Below, piece after piece: positions 38,290 through 50,323 of a stretch of 64,000 bases of DNA. The DNA comes from Pagrus major (lineage: Eukaryota > Chordata > Actinopteri > Spariformes > Sparidae). The DNA lies in assembly GCF_040436345.1 (NCBI RefSeq), contig NC_133215.1:25161806-25225805 (forward strand), read 5' to 3'. How positions within the stretch are numbered: position 1 is the stretch's first letter; each line of letters starts with the position of its first letter. The position numbers and the translations under genes were made by a program. The notes under the pieces are model-generated. The model made no database searches. It was not told the origin of the DNA and worked only from the letters and a program-made list of their open reading frames with translations.

Positions 38290-38594
38290 CCCAAAACAAA
38301 GATGTTAAAATATGAAGCTACTGTATGTGCTGTAACGATCTTTGTGAACAGCAGTTGTTACCTTGGAGTGAGCCTTTCATATCTTCAGAGGGAGCGGGCC
38401 CTCTTCTATGAAGTCTGCCATGTTGTACCATCATGTTTCTACAGTAGCTCAGAACAGACAAACCAAACACTGGCTCTAGACAGGGCCTTTCGCGTTTTTT
38501 GTATTTTCAAGCCACAGTAGGGGAAAGGGAGTCAGTTGGTAGTAATTTGCAGCCACACCGCTAGACACCAGTAAATCCGACACACTGGACCTTT
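38290..38594 (+). mobile_element. MITE family E, near-complete copy
   Basis: Ends with AAATCCGACACACTGGACCTTT, the inverse of the element start AAAGGTCCAGTGTGCAGAATTT seen at 63604. The interior GGGAGCGGGCCCTCTTC.. and GTCTGCCATGTTGTACC matches the copy at 63604-63845 in the same orientation. No coding. Confidence 0.7.
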
Positions 38595-40859
38595 CTTACA
38601 TAGACTAAGAATAAGAATAAGACACAGACCTGAGAGTGGTATAAACCTTGTCATCTAATCCTCAGCAAGAAAATAAGGTTTTTATTGTCCAAAATGTGTA
38701 ACTACTCCAAATGTCAACTCATTAAGAAAAACATTACTAATAAACAGTATTGTTTCGATATGTCACACAGATGTTGTGTCTCACAATGCAAGTCTGTGGA
38801 TGAGATAAGTATGCATGCATATGTTACCATGAAAATAATGTGTATTGTTTAGTTCATAATAGTCACTGAGGAAATGAGCCATACATTTTGACAATGACCG
38901 GTCAAGAGGGACTGAAGCACAGTTTTGTGTAATTGCTCAAGGTCAAACGCCAGAAAAATGTCACTGAACAAAAACAAAATCCCAGAATATTAAAGGCCCA
39001 CACTCTTGCTACTATCCCCGAATAGCCTTTTTTTAAAAAAACCACTATGACCTAAAATTGTGAACCAAGCCAAAATGAATCCAACTCTGGATTATTTTAG
39101 CCTAAGCCTTTTGATTATTGAAAACAAGAGGAAATCCTTCACAGACAGGGAGGTTTCCCTTTTGTGTAATAAAGATCCAAAATATTGTGCCAAAAACAAT
39201 CTGGAATGTGGTAAACAATGTTAGGGAACAAACTACCCGCATGATACATGAGTGATCACCAGGATCTGGCATGGCCAGACAGTTGATCATAGCAGAGTCA
39301 TGTAAACCCCAGGGAGCAATGGCCTTAGTTTAGCACTGACAGGGAGTGAGACAAACACCATGTTATTCAGGTTGCATTGTGATTGTAGTGGTCATTCATA
39401 CTTAAGGGTATTACACACCAGTTCTTAAAAGCTGCATGCACCTTCCTACATATTGTTAATGACTAATGAGTCAAAGAGAAGCAGCCAAATTCTTTATAAA
39501 CACAGGAAATTGTATTGAATATAAAAGCAAAATCACTCGGGTAGCACTGGAGTCGAGGTCAATGCAATATTGTTGATCATAGGAAGCTTGTCTCAGTTAT
39601 TAACAATGACAAAAACAAACAGAGGTGGGTCTGTAGTTGGACGCAGTGGAGCAGGACAGCAACAAGTAGAAGTGGGGTTTTCCTACAGGGGAGCAGGGCT
39701 CTCCTGGGCCCTTCAAGACATGAAAGAAGCCCTCTGGGCTGCCAGAATCCCTTTCAATACACGGAGGTTTTGCAGAGGAAAAAACTGCGATCTGGGACCT
39801 TTGTTCCTTTGTTCATGTTCTCAAGTGTTCTTTTGGGAGTCCATAGGTGAACTGAGTGTGCTCTTTACCAAGGGTGTGACTGCACCCTTACAATAACATC
39901 CAGTTCAATCCCTATCTGCTGGACGTTTCAGGCTCAGTAGATGTATAGATTAACAGAGCCCAGTCTTGTAAACAGCGAGCCATAGGAAGACCAACCATAC
40001 AAAATATGACAGGGACATGTAAACCATACAGTTCCCGTGCATTGTCAGCTGGTGCCGGTGCAGGACACATGTTTATGTCTTTGCGTCCGTGGCATCATGT
40101 TGAAGAAGCAATGAAGAGCAAAGAATGTGGTGATATAACATAAAGTGACAAACAAACATGAGGTTAATGGTGATAGATGGGGGTCGTTCCTGCAGAGTTT
40201 GGTGATACATTGTTAGAGCACATAATATTCATATGTCAGTCAAAGGGAGCAAGACAGCCTGGAGAATAACCATCATTGCAGCTGATGAAGTGAGCCAAAG
40301 GTTTACTGCTCCATCACTATAGCTGACCAGGGGCACTGACACTCTGCGCAACCGCTTAATGATGTTGTACAATACATCTCGACGTACATTACATGGAGTC
40401 TAGTGACACCTGGCGGTCTAAATGAGATACTACAATACAGAGTGTGGTGATGATGATTGAGCTCCATGCTCACCAGTGAATGTAGGTATGGACAAGGACA
40501 AGTGTGTTTGCAGTTAGGTTGGTCCTGTTAACAAAAATAAGCATACAGTAGTTTATTGCAGCCGGAGAGGATCTATATGAACCAATGAGTGAAACAAGAT
40601 GAGTAGAAAGCTGGCTGTATTTGTAATGATAACCACCAGCTTTGATACCAAGATGTTTTAAACAATAAACTATAACTTTGCATCCTCAGAAAATAAATCT
40701 CTCAAGTATAAAGTGACCCGTATTTTGCACACAAATCAAAGTGTTTTTATTTGATCGTAAATTAGTTCAAACTTTCCTCAAAACAGCTTTAAAATACGTG
40801 TTTTGCTGTTTAATCACCACAGACTGTTTCAGTCATGTTGAACACAACACACATATCAG

Positions 40860-41174
40860 GTATCAACACATGCTTCGGATGAGGCCCGCCTTTTCTCTGT
40901 GTTGAGAAATCTGATTGGTGTAAAATAGGTGGCTCCAACCAATCAAAATGCCTCTTCTCTCAAGACGCACTCTGATTGGCTTCTTATCATAGGAACCCCG
41001 CCCCCTGTACATCGTGTCCCTGCAGTCTTTCGACAGGCTATAAAGTCGGTGTTATAACAAGGTAAACAGGCCTTTTGTGTCATTTTCTGAATACACAGTA
41101 ATAACACATAGCATGTGTGTGTGTTTGCACAGACAGAGAGCGTATTTTCAAAGTCTAAATCGTGTTCAGAAACC
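40860..41174 (+). promoter_or_regulatory. Probable hmox2 promoter and non-coding exon 1
   Basis: ATTGG/CCAAT boxes at 40914, 40939 and 40974, a GC box (CCGCCCC, 40998-41004) and a TATA-like CTATAAAG (41038-41045) occur in the order of a focused promoter. A strong donor CTGTAAGT at about 41174 would end a non-coding first exon starting near 41070 and splice to 41714. An alternative donor AAG/GTAAAC lies at 41061. Inferred from motifs only. Confidence 0.55.
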
Positions 41175-41744
41175 TGTAAGTAACTGTACTTGCATAATAG
41201 CGAGGACGTGCAGTGTCAAGTGTTGTAACTGTTCACCTGAATGTCATCTCTTCGCGTCGACTTGTTTCTAATACAGCGCAATATTTTGACAGAAAAAACT
41301 CAAAAACTGTTATGTACGACTGTTATTCAGATAATGTTTTAGAGCTACAATGCAGTTATCTGTCATTTAATGTAGCTAACGTGCTTACAGGGAATTATAA
41401 AGCATTGTAGTGAGTTTTATCTTCTGTGGTGTCAAAATAAAAGTCCTTAACTTACAAGTACCCCAAGGGCATAAAAGCCATAGTTATATAGGGGCCAGTT
41501 GATTTCTACATCTCTACACATTATTGACACGTGTTATGAAGTAAAAGTGAGTTATCTTTTTCTTAAAATAATAAAACCATGTATATTAAGAGTAATCATG
41601 ATGTTTTATTTTTTAGCTTTTCCTGTTGTAGTGACACAACAGTCTTTCTGCACAAGTCATGGTGTCTTATATCAGTCTTTTATGTGTCATTAACTCTCTT
41701 CTGCTTTCTTTAGGTGAAAACATTGTGACTCTACAATCTACAAG

Positions 41745-44051
41745 ATGGAAACCAAGGTGACATCAGAGCCCAAATCCAACGGCGTGATGAATGGAGGAGC
41801 AAGGATTGTTGTGGATGATGATGACGACGTTCTTAGGTATGGAGATCTGGCACTCGCACATTGTAGGAATGATTTAAATGACAGCCGAATGGCACAAGCA
41901 TTCATGTCTGTCCCCTCCTTCCTTTGTCCCTTTCTCTTCCACCAAGTCCAACTGACCTGTCCGAGATATTAGCTGAGGGGACCAAGGAGGCCCACGACAG
42001 AGCAGAGAACTGCCAGTTTGTTAAAGATTTCCTCAGAGGCCGCATCAAGAAGGAGCTGTTTAAGGTTGTCACCCAAAGCTTCTTGCATTTTTGTCACTGA
42101 GGATGTTGGCAAAAATGTCTGTTGGCATAAACTTAGAAACAAACTAACAGCCAGTACAAGTAAAAATAACAGTATCAACATGCACTATCGGGTTAATCAG
42201 TTATTTATGACTGTTTTGATAATGGATACAACCTCTCTCTCCACTTTTGTGGTTTCAGTGTATGTTACAGTTCCCTTTCAGTGATTTTATAGCCATGACA
42301 TTCGATCAGAAACTGAACTACCGAGAAATGAGCAAAATGTAACTTTTAACAATTTGAATATTAAAGTCACCAGTTTGATCCAAAAGCCAGAAAAAGGCAT
42401 ATTAGACATTTCAGTTCACATTTTATCTGTGTCCGTCTCACATTTCTGCCTCTCTGTCTCTGTTGCCAGAGAGGCACAGCAGCTCTATACTTCGTCTACT
42501 CGGCCATGGAGGAGGAGATTGAGAAGAACAGAGACCACCCTGACATCGCCCCGATCTATTTCCCCACAGAGCTGCACCGGCGTGAGGCCCTGGCCCGGGA
42601 CCTGGAGTACTTCTATGGAGAGGACTGGGAGAGCCAGGTCAGCATAAAGCACACAAAGGCTACATGTCAGTCTCAGAACATAACATTTTGAGCCTCAGAC
42701 ATGAACTAGTGCAACTTTAAGCCTACTGACATTCATAGTGTTCTCTCTCTCACAGATCAGCCTCTCTGCAGGCACCAAGCCTTATGTGGACCGCATCCAT
42801 GAGGTGGGAGAGCAGGACCCGTTGCTGCTGGTGGCCCACTCCTACACCCGTTACATGGGTGACCTGTCAGGCGGACAGATCCTCAAGAAAGTGGCCCAGA
42901 GAGCACTGAAGCTCCCCTCGACAGGAGAGGGTCTCAACTTCTACCAGTTTGAGGGCATCCACAGTCACAAGGGCTTCAAGCAGCTTTACCGAAGCAGGAT
43001 GAACGAGCTGGAGCTGGACGCTGAGTCCAAAGAGAGGATTGTGGACGAGTCCAACCGAGCCTTTGGCTTTAACATGATGGTGAGGGAGCAGGGAGGATGG
43101 GTTGGGAGAGTCCTGACGACAGTTGTTCACAGTAAACAGCATGATAGAGAAACACAAGGCAGAAAAAAGACAAGAAGACACATTGTTTGGGGAGGGGAAA
43201 GATAAAGCTATGACAAGAATCTACTTTTATTCTGAAAACAGGTATTCACAGAGCTTGAGGATATTGGGAAGACCGTCAAAGACGAAGTCCAAGATGCAGG
43301 TTTGGGACACAGTCATGCAGAGATCATGGATGGAGGTGATATCAACAAGTGCCCGTACTACGCAGCAAAGATGGGTAAGACATTAATTGAAGGATTCAGG
43401 TCTGAAAGAAGCAGGCATTCCTAACATTATCTACACTAGAGAAATACAGAGGGAAAAAACATTGCTTCCTGAACGTCACATCACTTCAGTAGACTGGATT
43501 TCTAAAATATTTTGAAACTTATTTTCCCATATATTCAGTACTTGGCAATAGGGCCATTTGACTTAGATGTTTTTGAGCTTGTGAGCTTAAGCATGAACTT
43601 TGAATTGTATGTCATTGTCTAAATGTCTAAATGTCATTGTCTTTTAGAAAAGGAGAGTAACCTCAAAACCTTCAGCTTCAATATGAGAACATTTGTACAA
43701 ACACGCCCCTCGGCATGTTAGAGATAGTAAAAAGATTAAACTCAGGCCACTTGAATTATGCACTTATAGTGGAGCATGTGCAGTAGTGAGGTGAATGACA
43801 CTGTAGCTGCACTGAGGAGGCTGAAATCCCTAAAATGACTTGTTGATGATGACTTTCTTTTTGCTCTTTCTGGCCTCATTCCTTTATTCTTTTTGTCTGC
43901 TCCCCATCTCGTCATCTCCACAGTTGCCAGCGGGAATCCCAGTCACGCATGCCAGTTAGCCATGATGCTCCTCAGACATCCACCCTGTCAGATGGCTCTG
44001 GCCGCCTGGGTGGCCTTCCTCGCTGGTTTCACTGCCTGGTACCTCATGTGA
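41745..44051 (+). CDS. hmox2: Heme oxygenase 2
   Basis: Cleaves heme to biliverdin, CO and iron, with electrons from cytochrome P450 reductase, at the ER membrane. Coding exons: 41745-41836, 41947-42064, 42470-42637, 42756-43079, 43242-43374, 43924-44051; 320 aa, near the human 316. The acidic N-terminal extension (VVDDDDDV) precedes [20 protein letters not shown] with the proximal heme-ligand His at about 47. The family signature [18 protein letters not shown] lies at about 150-167. A heme-regulatory Cys-Pro (NKCPYY) is at about 271; the second mammalian Cys-Pro is replaced (HACQLA), so only one HRM remains. Residues 300-320 form a C-terminal membrane anchor. ATG chosen because exon 2 starts at 41714 with UTR and the frame matches HMOX2. 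The donor after exon 3 (GTTGTC) is weak. The N-terminal extension and Cys-Pro distinguish it from hmox1. Confidence 0.96.
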
Positions 44052-44704
44052 GCTCGTTCTGCCAATCACCTCTGAGGAAGGAGCAGAGGACACTGTTGCA
44101 TCCTGCCAAACTAAACCTCTTTGCTTTGAATGTTTTGGTTTAAATACCTCAGATACAGTATTTATTTCTTCTTATTTTCCCTTGTAGCAGTGAACCAGCT
44201 TTTGGGATTATGCAGATGTAGTTTGACCATGAAGACACAACAGAGACTTTATGATGCATTTGTTATTTATGAAGTATGCATTGATAATATGAACGTGGTT
44301 AAAGACATTTTACCATGCAGAAATATTGAAGGCATTCTCTTCCTTCGTGTGATTTTGAATGTTATTAGCTGTTTCATTTCAAAGATACACGGATGCACAA
44401 ATGTGTGTATACTTGTTGTGTTGTGCCTAAACAAGTGTTATCAGTAAAAAAAACAAATGGTGAACCCCATTTGGTTTTTGTGTCCTTACAAGTAACTGAA
44501 AGTACTGTCTGCTTGTTTTGCCCTTTGGTTAAAGTAAAAGCACACTACAGGAACTTGATTGGGGAGATAAAGGATGGGATCAGTTGAGTAAGCAGTTGAG
44601 AGCGGATGTGTCAAACATTCAGATACAGAAGAACCAGAGACAACTAACAAGGCGACGAAGACGCAGACTGATGTTAATGTGAGGAGACAACAAAGTCACT
44701 TGAT

Positions 44705-47700
44705 ATGAATCACATTCTAACAGTGTTGGTGTTGCTGTGGAGCTCAGGTAGGACTGGGTTGTTTATGTTGGATGTGTGAAATATTCATGGAGATTCAGCT
44801 TAATTATCAACTGCACTGAGCGAGAAAGTGTGCGTGTGTGTGACATTTTGGGAGACTGAGGAGATTTTGTCAGATTGTTACTTCTTCATAGTGCTGTTTG
44901 AGGTTTAAGACTTTTAGGCTTCAGGGTTAACGTCAGAATTAGGTTAAGGCCAAACTGACGTGATGCGTTATGTCAACCAGATGTGTGTGTGTGTGTGTGT
45001 GTGTGGGTGTTTGTAAAATCTAACATGAAATAAAAAAATAAACATACTTCCTTAAAATGGCAACATTGTTAGCCTTGATCATAACTCATAACTTAGACCT
45101 CTCAAAACCTCTAAACTAGAGGTGAGGGTTTGGACTCAAACAATAACTCAAGAAAATAACATGAACAAAAATTAGCCTAGTTTCCCTGACTCAACATTTG
45201 GAGAAACACATGTATTTGCTGTCTTGGTAAAAAGAAGTTACACAGCATTCTCATGTCTGTATGTTAGTAAGGAGGTGATTAGCTTAGCATTAAGACAGGA
45301 AGCAGGGAGGAAACTACCCTTACTCTCTCTCCAGAGTTTGAACAGTTGACTACAAGTACTGATTAACACACATCTCTTTTATATGATCTGTACACAAACT
45401 GAAATGTAAAAATGACAATGTGGCCTTTACGAGGAGTTGTGTTTAGGTATGTTTAGGTATTCCCTCTTTAGGAAGTTAACCCAGATGACATCATCAGGGT
45501 TGGACTTCAGAAAGCTTCCCCAGAGCTACAAACAATATCATACAGCTGTTTTCACAGACTAGTAGTACTTCCTGTGTCAATTTAATGTTTAAAAAAGGAA
45601 CTCCACGGATTTTACATATCAGTCCATTAAGCCTACAGCTCCTGGAAAGTAGACTACTACTGCATAAGTGAAAAAAAGTTGTATGAAGCCTTTCGTGGCT
45701 CCAGAGGGACCTGTGTAAAAATTTTAAGCAAGTTCTAAGAGTCTCACTTGTAACTTTCGCACTTTTGAGCTTTAAATCAGCTTAAGTTGACGGCCCATGC
45801 CTTGCAATTTCCCCATATATAATGCCAGCACAAATGAGGGTTAATTTAGGAACAGCCCTTTGGACTGAAAGAGAAATCAAACTTTTTGAAAGAGACCACT
45901 GTGATGGTAGAGGAGATTGAAGCGAGGCAGCAACTATCATTCAGTGGTCCAAATAGACAGCTGATAGCCAAACATGCAGTTTGCAGATTGTTCATAAAGT
46001 TGCAAAGTTCACCACAGGCTTGGATGCATTTGTGTCTCCAGCTGCAACACCCCTACATAACCAGCAGGAAAATCATTCAGCAGAGTCTGTAACATCCAAG
46101 TGCTTTTCATGCTTGTTTATTCTTTGACCTTTTTCTCCTCAGGCCTCCAGGCAGAAGAAAATGATTCACCAGGTAATTTGAAAATAACAAAAAGAGAAAG
46201 TCATGTTTTACTTTCAGTCTCCTCTAATCTTTACAGACTGTATATTCATGTTGCTTACTCTCTTGTCTCCTTTCAGAACCTGGCAACATCAGGTTGATGG
46301 GAGGAGCCACCCGCTGTGCAGGTGGACTGGAAATGAAACTCTACAATGGCTGGAAACCAGTGGATGACCCTTCGTTTGGCTGGAACCTGAGAACAGCAGA
46401 TGTAGTGTGTAGACAGCTGGACTGCGGATCTGTTGTGTCAGCAAAACTCAAAGACAGTTACGTAGCAAGACATGTATGGAAGATAAATGCTTACAATGTT
46501 CAGTCTAGATCTGCACTGACAGCAACTGCATCAATGAAGCCCAAATATTCCCTCACCAGCTTGGAGATCACGTGCTCAGGTAACACGATCAGTGTCACCA
46601 TCCATGATGATCACCTTTAAAGTATTTCTCCTTCAAAGCCATCATTGAAACTATTTTTTCTTTTTACATGCTGTATGTTTGTATTCTTGCTTGTAGACAG
46701 TGGTGGAAGAAGTAGTCAGATCCTATGCTTAAGGAAAAGTAATATCACAATGAAAAAAGTCCTCATTCTGCCACAGAATGGCTCCTGGTGGTACGACAAC
46801 AGATACTTCTGTATCTTTTATCAACAGGGTAAACAGACAGTGGCTGGGGTGGGTGTTATCTTTTAGTATCCTTTGGGCTCTGTGCAGACATCTAACTTCA
46901 CCGATGTCACTGCTGCTCTGCAGATGGGTACCAGTGATGTTCTGGACCATTTTAATCACTCACTGTAGAGCCCTCCTGTCCTTGTCCATTGTTGATTTGC
47001 TCCTGATATGAACACTCATCATTGTTTGTAATGCGATGATGGTGGTGTCGTCCACATGCTTCACTCTAGAGTTCTCTTGATGTCTGGTAGTGCAGTCATG
47101 TCGTGTACGGTGTGAACAGGAGGGGGCTGAGCACACAGCCCTGGAGTGCTCCAGTATTGAACAGGTGTTGAGGAGGTGTCCAGTATCCATTTGCAGTATG
47201 TTGTGCTCAAGCTCTGAGTGTGAAGTTTTCCAATCAGCTTCATGGGTGAGATTGTATTGAATGCTAAGCTGAAGTCAACAAACAGCATTTTGATGTAGCT
47301 GTTGTTATTTTCAAAGTGTGTGAAGACTGAGTGGAGGGCAGTGGATATGTATATATAATGTGCTCTTTTGACAGCTGTCAAATACACTGACAGGCCTGAA
47401 CATTAAAACCACTGACAGGTGAAGTGAATAACATTAATCATCTCGTCGTCATATGAAATGCTCTTCTGTGCAACCTTAGGTTCTCGCATTCTTGTGGATG
47501 CTTGACATGCACCCACCCAGCCACCGTTGCAGACCAAGTTCACCCCTGCACGGCAATCCCCGATGACAGCGGGTCATCCATTAGGACAATGTGCCTTGAC
47601 ACACGCAAAACCTGCTCAGGAATGACCCAAGGAGCGTGATAGAGCTCAAGGCGTTAACCTGACCTGCAAATTCCTCAGATCCCAATTCGATCAAGCATCC

Positions 47701-50323
47701 GTGGTAGCTCCTGGAAAATGTGAGATCTATGGAGGCCCCTTACAATATGATGTCATAATAAACAGATTTGGAAAGTTTTATGTCAGATCAAAAGTCATGG
47801 GGTCAATACCTGCAACAACAACAGAGTGTGGTGCAGATGAATAAGTAGTGACGTAGCTTAGCATGATATATAGTTTATTTTTAGCTTCTTTGCTGTTGGT
47901 TTGTTTGTTGTTGTTCATATTTTTCAGTCAAATTTCTGTTTGTTACTCTTGTAATAGTGCTCTCTCTCAAACTCTCTCTCTCCCTGTGCAGAGTCTGTCA
48001 GGCTGGTGAATGGGACTACTCTGTGTTCAGGCAGAGTGGAGGTCAAAGCTAACCAGTCATGGTCCTCAGTCTGTGAAGGTGATTTTGACTGGCAGAATGC
48101 AGAGGTAGTCTGCAGAGAGCTCGGCTGTGGGGCTCCTTTAGACCTGGTTCTCTGTGAAAACACAAAGGCTCTCAAGTGGATGAACAAGTTTAAGTGCAGA
48201 GGTGCAGAGTCCACTCTCCTGGACTGTGAAAGTTATGAGTCAGCTAGAACTACCTGCTCACCTATAGGAGTCACCTGTTCAGGTAAAGGAGAAGTTACTG
48301 CTGTCACTCTCAATAAATACTTTCTTTAGAAATCAGTCTCACCTTAAGGTCCATTTAGTAGCTGTTCTGGAGCTTTAGATCACATGAAATGATAATCTGT
48401 AGATGGAGTTCGCTAAATTTTATGACTCAAATCAAATTTTACCCCAACCCTTGTTTTTGAGTGCCCCCTTGCCTCTCAGAACAGAGTCACAAGATGTAGT
48501 GGTTGTAATCTCCCTGTATGAAATGGTATAACCCTTCAAGACCCTCATATGTCATCAGTAGTAGACCGGACATATGCCGTCTTCAGTGGTGGTGATTTCT
48601 CTGGCATTACTGATATGCTAACAAAAAGCTCTGGTACAGTCACTAAATGGACCTTGCAAAGAAGATTGTTTTCTTTACTGTCTCCAAGCTCACTTTTTTT
48701 TTGTCTCTGTTCAGAGCCTGATAATGTCCAGTTGTTGGAAGGAAGCAGCCGCTGCACTGGTAGACTGGAAATGAAACTCCAGGGTGACTGGAAACCAGTG
48801 GATGGTGCGAAGGGAGACCTGAAGTCTGCAGCTTTAGTGTGCACACAGCTGAAATGTGGTTCTGTGGTTTCAACTGCATTAAAGCCTTCTGCAGTGAAAC
48901 CTGTGTGGGGGATCATTTCCTCCAGAGTTCAAGCTGGATCTGCACTGAGGGAGTGTGTATCAACAAGGCCCTGGCACTCCCGGTCCAGCCTGGAGATCAC
49001 CTGCTCAGGTAACACCTTCAGTGGCATCAGCCATGATTCTAATTCTTACAGTTGTTATTCATCACAGCAACTGCTAGAGGTTTTAAGTGATCCAGGACAA
49101 AGGTCATTATTGCTTCAAACTAGACTAGATTTGCAAGCTTTTGACCCAGTGTCTTTGTTCTAATGGGGAGTTTTGATTGTCAGGACAAACTAGTGTCTTC
49201 TCACTCAACTATCTCCCTTGTCTTTACAGATGTGTTGTATCAGCCAACAATCTCCGTCTCTCCCTCCATCGGTCGGGTCGATGAGTTGTCCATCTTCACC
49301 ATCAGCTGCTCCATTAAACCACAGTACCCAGGAGGCTCTTTCCAGCTGACCCTCACCACTGCCAACACAATGCAAAACTACACCCAGAAAGCCGTCAATC
49401 ACATCGCCCACTTCCTGTTTCCTTCTGCAAACCGTGGCCACCAAGGGAACTACAGCTGTGTTTATCAGATCGACGTTTTCTCTCATAAGTTGTCCTCAGC
49501 GAGCCGCCCACTTTCTCTCATCATCTCAGGTAATGTGAAGGAAGGTGCAAAGCTGGGTCAGACAGGGACATGTGCCACTAGTTGTCTTTACATTCAAGAT
49601 TTTGAAAAAATATCTCTAATGACAAAAACAGGGCATGGAGAGCTTTAATCAGCAGTTTCCAGGTTAAAAAAAAAAGGAAAAAAAAGTTGTGCTATAAAAG
49701 TAAATATAAATATAAATAAATATCAACTCCTGCCACTGGCAATGAGTGTGAATCAGGCCATTAGTGTGACTAATGTATAGTCACACTAATGCAGCATGTA
49801 CATGACAAACATGGGAAAGACTATATTTTTTTTCTCTTAAGATCAAGTTTCTGCAGATTTTTTAATTTAAATTACTAATTAATTACTTTGAATGAATAAG
49901 ACAGTTGCACACTATACAAAGGAAATTCAATTTTGTGATATTAGAGGTTTAAGGCATCTTATATTATATTATTAAGGCTGTTGTATTGTGACATTCCATG
50001 ATTTGATTTGATTGTTGTGAATCTCTTTCAGACTCTCCAGTAGTTTACATCCCAAGATTCACTGTCCTGCTGCTCACTTTGGCCTTGTTTGTGTTTGCCA
50101 TTTGTTTCCACAAAAAGGTAGGCCAACTGTGCTCACAAAAATGTTCTTAATCCGTATGCAGTGTGTGGGGAGTGCCTTAAAGACATCTGCGCCTATGTCC
50201 TTTCAGGCCACCAGGGGGCAGCAACCGGGAGGCCAGGAGAAGCTTGACCATTATGACCTTGGTGCTTCCAGAGCTGAGGGTTTGCTAAATGAAGAGGCAG
50301 CAGCCCAGAGAAGAGATCTCTAA
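44705..50323 (+). CDS. Membrane receptor with three SRCR domains and one Ig-like domain
   Basis: Eight exons, all internal junctions phase 1 until the last: 44705-44747, 46143-46172, 46277-46579, 47992-48282, 48715-49008, 49230-49529, 50032-50117, 50207-50323; 487 aa. Exons 1-2 give a signal peptide (MNHILTVLVLLWSS then GLQA). Exons 3, 4 and 5 each encode one SRCR domain. Exon 6 is an Ig-like domain with Cys in FTISCSI and GNYSCVY. Exon 7 is a transmembrane segment (TVLLLTLALFVFAICF), and exon 8 a 39-residue tail with one Tyr (DHYDLG) and no ITAM or ITIM. SRCR 2 has all eight group B cysteines plus one extra; SRCR 1 has four and SRCR 3 five. The build recalls the CD5/CD6/CD163 class of scavenger-type immune receptors. 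Ligand unknown and no one-to-one mammalian orthologue recognised. Starts 654 bp after the hmox2 stop, same strand. Confidence 0.85.
44982..45004 (+). repeat. (GT)n microsatellite
   Basis: GT alternation in intron 1 of the SRCR-Ig gene. Confidence 0.95.
45230..45660 (+). repeat. Diverged dispersed fish repeat in SRCR-Ig intron 1
   Basis: TCATGTCTGTATGTTAGTAA, GATTAGCTTAGCATTAAGAC and TACACAAACTGAAATGTAAA follow the same order as the repeat family of 37875-38000, extending further into its body. No coding. Confidence 0.5.
46697..46775 (+). mobile_element. hAT-like element end fragment in SRCR-Ig intron 3
   Basis: ACAGTGGTGGAAGAAGTAGT, then CAGATCCTATGCTTAAGGAA, resembles the common fish hAT-type start (CAGTGGTGGAAGAAGTACTC, as remembered). 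Ends against the LINE relic. Confidence 0.55.
46840..47387 (-). pseudogene. Non-LTR retrotransposon reverse transcriptase relic
   Basis: On the - strand, broken frames give in order MLFVDFSLAFNTISP (RT motif normally FVDFSSAFNTI), a degraded QGCVLSP region, HVDDTTIIAL (normally FADDTTV, the catalytic DD block), then GTHLQSSSDIGEVRCLHRAQ and RILKDNTHPSHCLFTLL (the typical fish LINE C-terminus, SILKDPTHPSHxLF). The order fits one element inserted antisense to the host gene. Several frameshifts make it inactive. Clade not assigned. Confidence 0.75.
47388..47745 (+). mobile_element. Tc1-like relic, internally deleted
   Basis: Begins GAACATTAAAACCACTGACA followed by GGTGAAGTGAATAACATTAA (element start), then jumps to transposase-derived text: TTGCAGACCAAGTTCACCCC, CTGCTCAGGAATGACCC, AAATTCCTCAGATCCCAATT, CGATCAAGCATCCGTGG. 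The last is the DNA of the P-D-x-N-P-I-E-H-x-W block, diverged. Most of the transposase is missing. Same family as 36178-36275. Confidence 0.7.
49760..49790. repeat. Perfect 13-bp hairpin
   Basis: ATTAGTGTGACTA, then ATGTA, then TAGTCACACTAAT: a perfect stem of 13 bp with a 5-nt loop, in the intron between the Ig and transmembrane exons of the receptor gene. Confidence 0.9.

Larger units (their letters stand above)
37282..41030. other. Intergenic, repeats only
   Basis: Holds dispersed repeats at 37875-38000 and 38290-38594. No exon with convincing borders; the 108-codon frame at 39570-39896 has no motif, splice context or relatives I recognise. Confidence 0.45.

Noticed and set aside
39570-39896. 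108-codon frame
   Set aside because: No motif, no splice context, Gly/Ser-rich mixed composition; likely chance.
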